From assembly GCA_004558305.1 (NCBI GenBank), contig SFDG01000029.1:1-43968 (forward strand): DNA of 43,968 nucleotides. Direction: 5' to 3'. The notes beneath the pieces are model-generated. The model was not told the origin of the DNA and did no database searches. It saw only the letters and a program-made list of their open reading frames with translations. Position numbers and translations under genes: made by a program. How positions within the stretch are numbered: position 1 is the stretch's first letter; each line of letters begins with the position of its first letter. Shown piece by piece: positions 8,613 through 16,317 of the stretch. The DNA comes from Phocaeicola plebeius (GTDB taxonomy: Bacteria; Bacteroidota; Bacteroidia; Bacteroidales; Bacteroidaceae).

Positions 8613-8641
8613 AGATAATCATTGATTTTGTGAATAGTGCA

Positions 8642-8672
8642 CAAATATAAGACTTTTCAGGATAACAGGCAA
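8642..8672 (-). promoter_or_regulatory. Bacteroidetes promoter for the first GH20 gene
   Basis: The minus strand has TTG (8670-8672), a 20-bp spacer and TATATTTG (8642-8649), matching the -33/-7 architecture of the Bacteroidetes primary sigma factor. It is about 30 bp upstream of the start codon. Confidence 0.7.
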
Positions 8673-8916
8673 CAGCCGGCCCGTTTTCCTTGCAGAAAAT
8701 CTTATCCGTGGAAACCTGTCCGAAATGACCGGGCAAAGGCAAAGCGGAGAAACGATTCCCGGACAGCCAGGCAGGGGGAACAAGTCCCCGCCCTCCCCAC
8801 TCTCGCCGGCATTCCCGTCTGATTCCACAAGGGAGCGTGACACGGAGAAACGGACAAAAGGACAGAGAAACCCGGAGAGCAGTGACAAAAAGACAAATCC
8901 GCCCGTTCTGTTAAAA
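8673..8916. other. Non-coding stretch without recognisable features
   Basis: This is part of the 467-bp gap between the GH20 gene and the S51 peptidase gene. It contains purine-rich runs with repeated GGA/AAA triplets (about 8820-8900) and a small GGGG/CCCC inverted repeat near 8775. Open frames here are short and unlike protein. I see no RNA family. Confidence 0.4.
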
Positions 8917-8980
8917 TAAGCACAGGCATTCTAAGGCTGCTTGGACAGCTGTCGAAGCAGCCTTAGAATGCCTGTGCTTA
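8917..8980. repeat. 64-nt near-perfect palindrome
   Basis: Arms 8917-8942 and 8955-8980 (26 nt each, starting TAAGCACAGGCATTC) are exact inverted repeats. The 12-nt centre contains a further palindrome, GACAGCTGTC (8944-8953). Only the G/G pair 8943/8954 breaks complementarity over 64 nt. On the minus strand it is followed by TTTTAAC, so it may terminate the S51 peptidase transcript, but the stem is far longer than the other terminators here (8-14 bp in most). Confidence 0.8.
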
Positions 8981-9013
8981 CACTGCTTCACGGCCTGTTC
9001 TTGCCTCGCTTGG

Positions 9014-9044
9014 ATGCCTGTCGGAAAGAAGCCCGGACAGGCAT
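9014..9044 (-). terminator. Hairpin after the S51 peptidase gene
   Basis: ATGCCTGTC (9014-9022) pairs with 9036-9044 about 36 nt downstream of the stop codon at 9080. No clear U tract follows, so it may work with the longer palindrome at 8917-8980. Confidence 0.4.
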
Positions 9045-9079
9045 ACAAAAGAAGCCAGCACCGAAGGGGAAGAAACGGA

Positions 9080-9811
9080 CTAAACAAAGGGAAGCCCCAT
9101 CTGCTGCCCGTCGTTGGCCACCTTCCGGATAACTCCGTATTCAATCAAGTAAAACTCTCCGAAAATCGTCTCGTTTCCGTTTTCCCCGAACAGGTAGGTG
9201 CCGTCGGGGAACACATAGAAGCGGCGCAAGGAGGTCTTGCTGTCGGGCATGGCGATGTCATCGTACACCTTGAAGCCGTCCACGGTCAAGTCCTTGCACA
9301 AATAATAATGCGGAAGAATCTGCACATCAGTCAGTCCGAGTCCCGGCAGGAAACGGGCATATTCCTTGTCCACCGCCTCTCCCGGTTCTTCGGGCTGGGC
9401 GTAGACCACCCGGGCACAATTCATGCTGCCGGCCGAAATGCCCAACACCACCCCATCGAACCCTTTCATCAGCCGCGGCATGTCCACATCGTGGAGGAAC
9501 GCATTCTGCGTCGGCACATGGCCGCCACCGAAAATGATGAAATTACTCTGTGCCACCATCTCCTCCACATAAGGAGCCGTACGGCGGTCGAGCAGGTCGT
9601 ATCGCTGGAACTCAAAGCCCACCTCCTCGAACGCCTGCCGCATGCAGTCGGAGCAATGCTCGCTGAACGCTACATCATCGGGATGGGTGGTGACAAAAAT
9701 ACAACGTATGGGAGGAGTAATCGATTTTCTCAAGTTCTCCAAAAAGCCGTTGGCCGGATTGATGGCTCCGTCCATGGCTACACTGGGACTGCTTGTCAGG
9801 AAATACTTCAT
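9080..9811 (-). CDS. S51-family peptidase (dipeptidase E / cyanophycinase-like)
   Basis: This 243-aa cytoplasmic protein has peptidase S51 hallmarks: a GGGH motif (95-98) and a nucleophile elbow GISAGSM with Ser126, in a class-I-glutamine-amidotransferase-like fold. PepE cleaves Asp-X dipeptides; relatives include cyanophycinase. It is divergently transcribed from an ATP-grasp gene through interleaved promoters (9855-9889), which suggests related but opposed roles. It could be an alpha-aspartyl dipeptidase or hydrolyse another acidic peptide bond; the sequence does not decide. Confidence 0.8.
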   Translation of the reverse strand: MKYFLTSSPSVAMDGAINPANGFLENLRKSITPPIRCIFVTTHPDDVAFSEHCSDCMRQAFEEVGFEFQRYDLLDRRTAPYVEEMVAQSNFIIFGGGHVPTQNAFLHDVDMPRLMKGFDGVVLGISAGSMNCARVVYAQPEEPGEAVDKEYARFLPGLGLTDVQILPHYYLCKDLTVDGFKVYDDIAMPDSKTSLRRFYVFPDGTYLFGENGNETIFGEFYLIEYGVIRKVANDGQQMGLPFV

Positions 9812-9854
9812 GGCAGGATTTTTCTATAATTTATTATTTTCTTGTCCTAATATG

Positions 9855-9886
9855 TTGCAAAGTTATATTTTTTTTCGTTAGTTTTG
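9855..9886 (+). promoter_or_regulatory. Promoter of the ATP-grasp/esterase genes
   Basis: TTG (9855-9857), a 21-bp spacer and TAGTTTTG (9879-9886) match the Bacteroidetes -33/-7 pattern. It is about 40 bp upstream of the ATG at 9927 and fully overlaps the minus-strand promoter. Confidence 0.7.
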
Positions 9887-9889
9887 CAA
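9858..9889 (-). promoter_or_regulatory. Promoter of the S51 peptidase gene
   Basis: The minus strand has TTG (9887-9889), a 21-bp spacer and TAACTTTG (9858-9865). Its -7 box abuts the plus-strand -33 element and its -33 element abuts the plus-strand -7 box, so one polymerase should exclude the other. Confidence 0.7.
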
Positions 9890-9926
9890 GCGATGAGAGA
9901 TTAAAACTACAACTAAAACAGATTAT

Positions 9927-11126
9927 ATGAAGAATTTCGTTTTCATTTCGCCTAATTTCCCAGAGAAATACTGGCAGTTCTGCGATGAATTGCAGAAAAA
10001 CGGGGTAAGGGTGCTCGGTATCGGAGATGCCCGTCAGGAAGAGTTGACCCATGAGTTGAAACGTTCGCTGACTGAATACTATCATGTCAGCAGCATAGCC
10101 GACTACGACCAGATGTATCGAGCGGTAGGCTACTATGCCTGGAAGTACGGTCATATTGACTGGATTGAATCGAACAACGAGTTCTGGTTAGAGGTAGACG
10201 CACGGCTGCGCACGGACTTCAACGTGACGACGGGCGTGAAACTGGACGGCATTGAGGCGTTCAAGGAAAAGTCGGAAATGAAAAAGTTCTATGCCAAGGG
10301 AGGTATCCGTACGGCCCGCCAGATCAAGACTTCGGAAGGCATCGAGGCCGTGAAACGCTTCTCGGTGGATGCCGGCTACCCGCTGTTTGCAAAACCGGAT
10401 GTGGGTGTAGGTGCCGGCGGTGCCCACAAAATCGAGAACGAGAGCGATCTGGAGGCCTTCTTCTGGAACACGCCGCAGGTGGAGAACTATGTCATCGAGG
10501 AATTCGTCACCGGCGACATCTGCACGTACGATGCCGTCATCAATTCCAAGGGCGAACCGCTCGTGGAATCCATGTGTGTCTGCCCGCCGAGCATTGCCGA
10601 CATCGTCAACAACAACCTGGACTCCACCTACTACGTGGAGAAGAACATGTCGGAAAACCTGCGCTTCTGGGGACGGCGCACCGTGGAGGCGTTCGGCGTG
10701 AAGTCGCGGTTTGTCCATCTGGAGTTCTTCCGCCTGAACAAGGCCCACAGAGGACTGGGAGAAGTGGGCGACTTCGTGGCACTGGAAGTGAACATGCGTC
10801 CGGGCGGCGGCTATACCCCCGACATGATCAACTATGCCCACAACATCTCCATGTTCAAGATCTGGGCGGACATGATTGCCTTCGACTACCGTACGACCCC
10901 CGACCCGCACGACGACTACTACTGCGTCTATGCCGGACGGCGTGACAATACCCAGTATGTCATGGATCACCAGGCTATCCTGAACAAATACGGCTATGCC
11001 ATGATGATGAGTCCCCGTATCGCCAAGGCCCTTTCGGGAGCCATGGGTGACCAGGCGTACATCGCCCGGTTCAGGACCATCGAGGAACGCGATGCCTTCC
11101 TCTACGATACGTGCAACCGGAAATAA
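9927..11126 (+). CDS. ATP-grasp ligase of unknown substrate
   Basis: This 399-aa protein has the ATP-grasp layout of carbamoyl-phosphate synthase and biotin carboxylase relatives. It has an N-terminal pre-ATP-grasp domain (1-110), a lysine segment KEKSEMKKFY, the FAKPDVGVGAGG loop (about 164-176), the hinge EEFVTGD, and metal-binding acids in HLEFF and ALEVNMRPGGG. All catalytic elements appear present, so it should join a carboxylate to an amine or similar nucleophile via an acyl-phosphate. The substrate is not evident. An esterase-like gene follows after 45 bp in the same direction, and an S51 peptidase is divergent. There is no signal peptide, so it is cytoplasmic. Confidence 0.82.
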   Translation: MKNFVFISPNFPEKYWQFCDELQKNGVRVLGIGDARQEELTHELKRSLTEYYHVSSIADYDQMYRAVGYYAWKYGHIDWIESNNEFWLEVDARLRTDFNVTTGVKLDGIEAFKEKSEMKKFYAKGGIRTARQIKTSEGIEAVKRFSVDAGYPLFAKPDVGVGAGGAHKIENESDLEAFFWNTPQVENYVIEEFVTGDICTYDAVINSKGEPLVESMCVCPPSIADIVNNNLDSTYYVEKNMSENLRFWGRRTVEAFGVKSRFVHLEFFRLNKAHRGLGEVGDFVALEVNMRPGGGYTPDMINYAHNISMFKIWADMIAFDYRTTPDPHDDYYCVYAGRRDNTQYVMDHQAILNKYGYAMMMSPRIAKALSGAMGDQAYIARFRTIEERDAFLYDTCNRK

Positions 11127-11171
11127 GCGAAAGATTCCTATTGATAACAATTATATATAGAAATAGAAGAC

Positions 11172-11909
11172 ATGCATATAGAGTACCACAAATGGTGGAG
11201 CCAGAACCTCTGCCGCGATATGGAATATAAGGTGTTCGGCCACGACGGACAGGCTTTCCTCGCCTTCCCCTGCCAGGACGGACGGTACTATGACTGGGAG
11301 AACTACGGCATGATAGCCACTCTGGCCCCCTTCATCGATGCCGGACGCATACGGATTGTCTGCGTGGACGGTATCGACTGGGAAACCTGGTCGAACAAGG
11401 GCGGTGACAAACGCTGGAGAATCGAACAGCATGAACGTTGGTTCAGATATGTCACCGACGAACTGTTGCCGAACATCAAGCATAACGACCAGCAGATGTT
11501 CATCACGACGGGATGCTCCATGGGAGGATTCCACGCTGCCAACTTCTTCTTCCGCCGCCCTGACCTGTTCAACGGCATGGTGGCCCTGAGCGGCCTTTAC
11601 CACGCTGCCTACGGTTTCGACGGCTACATGGACGGACTGGTGTACGAGAACTCTCCGCAGGACTTCCTGCAGCAGATGCCTTCGGACCATCCGTGGATGC
11701 AGGCGTACAGAGAACGGAAGATTATTTTCTGTGTGGGCCAGGGACGCTGGGAGGATGACCTGCTGTGGAGCACCCGCGAAATGGACCGCATCCTGAAGGA
11801 AAAGGGAGTGAACAATGCCTGGTTTGACTACTGGGGATTTGATGTCGACCACGACTGGCCGTTCTGGAGAAGGCAGATGCCTTACTTCGTAGACAAGTTG
11901 CTGCAATAA
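11172..11909 (+). CDS. Esterase-like alpha/beta hydrolase
   Basis: This 245-aa protein has an esterase-D-like fold. The nucleophile elbow is GCSMGG with Ser116, likely acids are Asp195/Asp196, and the likely catalytic His227 sits in DVDHDWPFW. No signal peptide is visible. The aromatic-rich N-terminus (HKWWSQNL) is typical of a Bacteroidetes esterase-family group of unknown substrate. It follows the ATP-grasp gene by 45 bp with no terminator between, so the two are likely one operon that ends at the hairpin 11928-11956. It may release or activate the ATP-grasp product; that is inference only. Confidence 0.78.
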   Translation: MHIEYHKWWSQNLCRDMEYKVFGHDGQAFLAFPCQDGRYYDWENYGMIATLAPFIDAGRIRIVCVDGIDWETWSNKGGDKRWRIEQHERWFRYVTDELLPNIKHNDQQMFITTGCSMGGFHAANFFFRRPDLFNGMVALSGLYHAAYGFDGYMDGLVYENSPQDFLQQMPSDHPWMQAYRERKIIFCVGQGRWEDDLLWSTREMDRILKEKGVNNAWFDYWGFDVDHDWPFWRRQMPYFVDKLLQ

Positions 11910-11927
11910 TCTTTCTGACTGTCATCT

Positions 11928-11956
11928 GTCCCCATCACACGTTGTGTGATGGGGAC
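11928..11956. terminator. 13-bp hairpin between convergent genes
   Basis: GTCCCCATCACAC (11928-11940) pairs perfectly with 11944-11956 over a 3-nt loop. It lies 18 nt after the esterase stop and before the converging GH20 gene, so it may act on both strands. There is no U tract. Confidence 0.6.
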
Positions 11957-12026
11957 TCATAATGACAATTTGATAATAGTACTGAAAGCGACAAACAGAT
12001 GAATGTCACTCAGTACTCTTCATTCC

Positions 12027-14360
12027 TTATTCGAGAGTGATTTCATCCACAAACAGGAAGGAAGGATAGCCCTTTCCACCGTGCCAGGACGGCAGACTGT
12101 GTTCCGGAACAGCCTTCACCTTGACATAGCGGGCAGTGACCTGAGCAAACTTCAACGTATGGGTGTACACCTTGTTGGGATCGGTTTCCTTCATGGCAGG
12201 ATATTCCTCCTTGGCCACCTGCTGGAACTGCTGGTTGTCGTCGGACACCTCAACGGTGATGGAACGGGCATCAAATACCCAGTCTCCCTTCTCCACGCAG
12301 GTATTCAGGGTCATGCTGCTGATTTCCGTGGGTTCTTTCAGGTCGATGACGGCCTCCATATCGTTCTTGTAGAACGCAATCCAACGGCCCGTCTTGTAGT
12401 TGTGGTTGCCGGTCATACCGTCCACCAGGGTCGGTGCACCGCCAAACTCATACTGCTTGTTTACAGGTTGCAACATCGTGATGGGTTTCATGGACGACTT
12501 GCTGAAACGGATGGTGTCGGTCGTCACGCGGGTAGCCCCTTCCGGACGGATGGCCACCGTACGCAGGATAGCCGGTTCGCCTATCTTCACCACATCGGTG
12601 TACAACGAAGAAGCCGCCGTAGGTTCGGCACCGTCCAACGTGAAATACACCGGAGCCTTGTCGATGGTCGTGGCCACGACATCCAGCGTACCGGTTTCGG
12701 GATTGGGAATCATCTGCAGCTGGACATCGAAGATGTGCTTCGCGTAATTCCATCCATATACCTTATAGATTTCTACCAGACGGGCCGTACGCAGCAAGAA
12801 TGCCTCGTAGTTCTTCTTGTCGGGCGCGCACCACTGCGATTCGCAAAGGGCTGCCATACGCGGCAACACCATGTACTGTACCTGCTGGAAGGTCGGAATG
12901 TATTCCGTCCACAAATTGGCCTGCACACCGATGATGTATTTCTGTTCTTCCGGAGTCAGTGCCTTCGGCATCGGTTCGTAGCTGTAGACCTTCTGCATCG
13001 GCAGATAACCGCCAATGGCTTCGGGTTCGTTCTCCGTATCCTTGGCCTGGTAATAGTCGAAGTAGAGATAAGTATTCGGCGTCATCACCACATCGTGCTG
13101 CTGCTTGGCCGCCTCGATACCTCCACCTTCACCGCGCCAGGACATCACGGTCGCATTGGGAGCCAGCCCGCCTTCCAGCGTTTCGTCCCAGCCAATCATC
13201 TTGCGTCCCTTCGAGTTCAGGAACTCCTCGGCTTCGTGAATCACATAGCTCTGCAGGCGTTCTTCCTTCGTGTGCTTCTTGTCGGACTTCAGGCCCAGGG
13301 CCTTGATCCGTGCCTGACACTTGGGACAAGTGGTCCAACGCACCTTCGGGCATTCGTCGCCACCCACATGGATGTATTCCGAAGGGAAGATTTCCACGAT
13401 TTCCGCCAGTACATCCTTGATGAACTCGATGGTCTTGTCGTTTCCGGCACAAAGCACATCCTCAGACACGCCCCACTGCCGCCACACTTCGTACGGACCG
13501 CCCGTACATCCCAGTTCGGGATAAGCGGCCAATGCCCCCTGCATGTGGCCTGGAAGGTCGATTTCAGGAATCACCGTAATGTACCGCTCGGCTGCGTAGG
13601 CCACGATTTCCTTGGCCTGTTCCTGCGTATAGAAACCGCCGTAGGGCTTGCCGTCGTACTTGCCGGAGTTGTGGCCGATGACGGTTTCAGACCGCATGGA
13701 ACCGATTTCCGTCAGCTTGGGGTACTTCTTGATTTCGATGCGCCAACCCTGGTCCTCGGACAAGTGCCAGTGGAAGCGGTTGATGTTGTGCAAGGCCAAC
13801 ATGTCGATGTACGTCTTAATCTCGTCCATCGAATAGAAATGACGGCCCACATCGAGCATCATGCCGCGGTAACCGAAACGCGGTTCGTCGGTGATGTCGA
13901 CAGCAGGCAGTTCGATACTGGAAGCTGCCGTGGCACCGACCGACTTGCGCAAGGACTGGATGCCGTAGAACACACCGGCCGGCGTGGCTCCCTCGATACG
14001 GATGCCCTCGGCAGATACCTGCAACCGATAGCCTTCGGGGGCCTTCACATCCGCCGACAGTGCCAGGACGATACCTCCCTTCTGGGGTTCACCTTCCTTC
14101 AGCGCCAAGGCAATGCCCGTCTGCGTCTTCAGGTAATCGGCCAGGAAGGCTGCATTCTTCTGCAGCTGTTCGTTGCCTGCAGGATAACAGACCGGCGTTC
14201 CGGATTTCAACACAAAAGGAGAGGACTGACCGACAGTGGTCACCAACGGAAGGGGCACGATGTCATAATCTGCCACCGCAGCCGGCCGGGAACTGCAGGA
14301 TGCCAGCAAGAGTCCTGCCAGCGAACATCCCAACCAACTGATTTTAGATAACGTTTTCAT
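12027..14360 (-). CDS. Beta-N-acetylhexosaminidase, multidomain GH20 lipoprotein
   Basis: This 777-aa protein starts at the ATG at 14360; a TTG two codons upstream is in frame but unlikely. A lipoprotein signal ends LLLASC (Cys22). It carries an N-terminal GH20b domain (30-155), a GH20 barrel (160-525) with Asp335-Glu336 in HVGGDECP, a chitobiase-type Ig-like segment (about 545-625) and a C-terminal F5/8 discoidin-like module (about 635-777). It probably removes terminal beta-HexNAc from host or dietary glycans outside the inner membrane. Compared with the GH20 gene at 6660-8612 it has the extra Ig-like domain and only moderate identity, so the two are likely different in specificity, not a recent duplication. 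Confidence 0.93.
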   Translation of the reverse strand: MKTLSKISWLGCSLAGLLLASCSSRPAAVADYDIVPLPLVTTVGQSSPFVLKSGTPVCYPAGNEQLQKNAAFLADYLKTQTGIALALKEGEPQKGGIVLALSADVKAPEGYRLQVSAEGIRIEGATPAGVFYGIQSLRKSVGATAASSIELPAVDITDEPRFGYRGMMLDVGRHFYSMDEIKTYIDMLALHNINRFHWHLSEDQGWRIEIKKYPKLTEIGSMRSETVIGHNSGKYDGKPYGGFYTQEQAKEIVAYAAERYITVIPEIDLPGHMQGALAAYPELGCTGGPYEVWRQWGVSEDVLCAGNDKTIEFIKDVLAEIVEIFPSEYIHVGGDECPKVRWTTCPKCQARIKALGLKSDKKHTKEERLQSYVIHEAEEFLNSKGRKMIGWDETLEGGLAPNATVMSWRGEGGGIEAAKQQHDVVMTPNTYLYFDYYQAKDTENEPEAIGGYLPMQKVYSYEPMPKALTPEEQKYIIGVQANLWTEYIPTFQQVQYMVLPRMAALCESQWCAPDKKNYEAFLLRTARLVEIYKVYGWNYAKHIFDVQLQMIPNPETGTLDVVATTIDKAPVYFTLDGAEPTAASSLYTDVVKIGEPAILRTVAIRPEGATRVTTDTIRFSKSSMKPITMLQPVNKQYEFGGAPTLVDGMTGNHNYKTGRWIAFYKNDMEAVIDLKEPTEISSMTLNTCVEKGDWVFDARSITVEVSDDNQQFQQVAKEEYPAMKETDPNKVYTHTLKFAQVTARYVKVKAVPEHSLPSWHGGKGYPSFLFVDEITLE

Positions 14361-14401
14361 GGTCAAAATGACGTTTTAAAGGTTAATAAAGAATTGTTGA
14401 A

Positions 14402-14409
14402 CAAATATA
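14402..14409 (-). promoter_or_regulatory. TAnnTTTG box for the second GH20 gene
   Basis: The minus strand reads TATATTTG, 41 nt upstream of the ATG at 14360. No convincing -33 element is visible. Confidence 0.55.
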
Positions 14410-14547
14410 GTCAAAAGTAGCCAACCGACGTTCATCGCCGGTGTTTTTATAATACATTAACTTTGCTGGTCCTGATATTTTCACGTTTCCTGCCCTCTTC
14501 ACATTAAATTTTCTTTCCCTGATAGGGATAAATTGCAAAATCTTTCT

Positions 14548-14555
14548 TATTTTTG
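14548..14555 (+). promoter_or_regulatory. lysS: TAnnTTTG box for lysS
   Basis: TATTTTTG matches the -7 consensus and places the transcript start near 14562. This favours the ATG at 14584 over earlier in-frame starts. A second match, TAACTTTG at 14458-14465, could be an upstream promoter. Confidence 0.5.
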
Positions 14556-14583
14556 TACCCAAATTGAGTTAATGTATCAACAA

Positions 14584-16308
14584 ATGAACATATTAGAACT
14601 AAGTGAACAGGAGATTATCAGACGCAACAGTCTGAATGAGTTGAGAGCGATGGGCATTGACCCGTACCCTGCAGCCGAGTATGTAACCAATGCATTTTCG
14701 ACCGACATAAAAGCAGCCTTCAAAGACGAGGAGGAACCGCGCCAGGTATCGGTAGCCGGACGTATCATGTCGCGCCGTGTGATGGGCAAAGCGTCTTTCG
14801 TTGAACTACAGGACTCTAAAGGCCGTATCCAGGTGTACGTAACCCGCGATGACATCTGTCCCGAGGAGAACAAGGACCTCTATAATGTGGTCTTCAAACG
14901 GTTGCTGGACCTGGGCGACATCATCGGTATCGAAGGGTTTGTGTTCCGCACTCAGATGGGCGAGATTTCCATCCATGCGCAGAAACTGACGGTACTGTCG
15001 AAATCACTGAAACCCCTGCCTATTGTCAAATATAAAGACGGTGTGGCCTACGACAAGTTCGACGATCCCGAGCTGCGCTACCGCCAGCGTTACGTAGACC
15101 TGATTGTGAACGACGGCATCAAGGAAACCTTCCTGAAACGTTCGAAGGTCATCAAGACCATGCGTGCCGTAATGGATGAGGCCGGCTATACGGAAGTGGA
15201 AACGCCAATCCTGCAGTCCATCCCGGGAGGTGCCAGCGCCCGTCCGTTCATCACCCACCATAATTCCCTGGACATCGACCTGTATATGCGTATTGCCACC
15301 GAGCTGTACCTGAAGCGCCTCATCGTGGGCGGATTCGAGGGTGTCTACGAAATCGGTAAGAACTTCCGCAACGAAGGCATGGACAAGAACCACAATCCGG
15401 AATTCACCTGCATGGAGCTGTACGTGCAGTACAAGGACTATAACTGGATGATGAGCTTCACCGAAAAGATGCTGGAGCGAATCTGTATCGCTGTCAACGG
15501 CTGTGCGGAAACGACCATCGACGGCAAGACCATCAGTTTCAAGGCCCCCTACCGGCGGCTGCCCATTTTGGAAGCTATCCAGGAAAAGACGGGCTACGAC
15601 CTGAACGGCAAGAGCGAGGAGGAAATCCGTGAAATCTGCAAGGCCCTGAACATGGAAATCGATGACACCATGGGCAAGGGAAAGCTCATCGACGAAATCT
15701 TCGGCGAATTCTGCGAAGGAACCTTCATCCAGCCGACCTTCATCACCGACTATCCGGTAGAAATGTCACCGCTGACCAAGATGCACCGCTCGAAACCCGG
15801 ACTGACCGAACGCTTCGAACTGATGGTCAACGGCAAGGAACTGGCCAATGCCTACTCCGAGCTGAACGACCCCATCGACCAGGAAGAACGCTTCAAGGAA
15901 CAGATGCGTCTGGCAGACAAGGGAGACGACGAAGCCATGGTCATCGACCAGGATTTCCTGCGTGCCCTGCAATACGGTATGCCTCCCACTTCGGGTATCG
16001 GCATCGGCATCGACCGCCTCGTGATGCTCATGACCGGCAATGCCTTTATCCAGGAAGTTCTGTTCTTCCCGCAGATGCGTCCCGAAAAAGTCGTTCCGAA
16101 AGACGCTCCTGCCAAGTACATCGAACTGGGCATCAGCGAGGAATGGGTACCGGTCATCCAGAAAGCCGGCTACAACGTGGTGGCGGCCATGAAGGAAGTC
16201 AACCCGCAGAAACTCCACATGGACATTTGTGGCGTGAACAAAAAATACAAGCTGGAACTGAAGAACCCCACCGTGGACGAAGTGGCAGCCTGGATTGAGA
16301 AACTATAA
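14584..16308 (+). CDS. lysS: Lysyl-tRNA synthetase, class II
   Basis: This 574-aa enzyme charges tRNA-Lys in the cytoplasm. An OB-fold anticodon-binding domain occupies about 50-170. The class II core follows, with RYRQRYVDL, motif 2 (FRNEGMDKNHNPEFT) and motif 3 (GIGIGIDRLVMLM). After the core it carries about 70 extra residues (from VPKDAPAKY) compared with the ~505-aa E. coli enzyme; this tail is characteristic of Bacteroidetes LysS and has a helical look. The ATG at 14584 (MNILELSEQE) matches the family N-terminus; the frame is open to 14533 but those codons precede the likely transcript start. gpsA begins 9 bp downstream and pgi follows, so this is likely one operon. Confidence 0.97.
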   Translation: MNILELSEQEIIRRNSLNELRAMGIDPYPAAEYVTNAFSTDIKAAFKDEEEPRQVSVAGRIMSRRVMGKASFVELQDSKGRIQVYVTRDDICPEENKDLYNVVFKRLLDLGDIIGIEGFVFRTQMGEISIHAQKLTVLSKSLKPLPIVKYKDGVAYDKFDDPELRYRQRYVDLIVNDGIKETFLKRSKVIKTMRAVMDEAGYTEVETPILQSIPGGASARPFITHHNSLDIDLYMRIATELYLKRLIVGGFEGVYEIGKNFRNEGMDKNHNPEFTCMELYVQYKDYNWMMSFTEKMLERICIAVNGCAETTIDGKTISFKAPYRRLPILEAIQEKTGYDLNGKSEEEIREICKALNMEIDDTMGKGKLIDEIFGEFCEGTFIQPTFITDYPVEMSPLTKMHRSKPGLTERFELMVNGKELANAYSELNDPIDQEERFKEQMRLADKGDDEAMVIDQDFLRALQYGMPPTSGIGIGIDRLVMLMTGNAFIQEVLFFPQMRPEKVVPKDAPAKYIELGISEEWVPVIQKAGYNVVAAMKEVNPQKLHMDICGVNKKYKLELKNPTVDEVAAWIEKL

Positions 16309-16317
16309 CAAAGAACT

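Noticed and set aside
6699..8618. 639-codon plus-strand frame opposite the first GH20 gene
   Set aside because: Same antisense-shadow pattern; no motif, and the minus strand encodes a complete GH20 protein.
12003..14351. 782-codon open frame on the plus strand antisense to the second GH20 gene
   Set aside because: It is a mirror frame of a well-identified enzyme; its translation is rich in His, Arg and Gln and has no recognisable domain.
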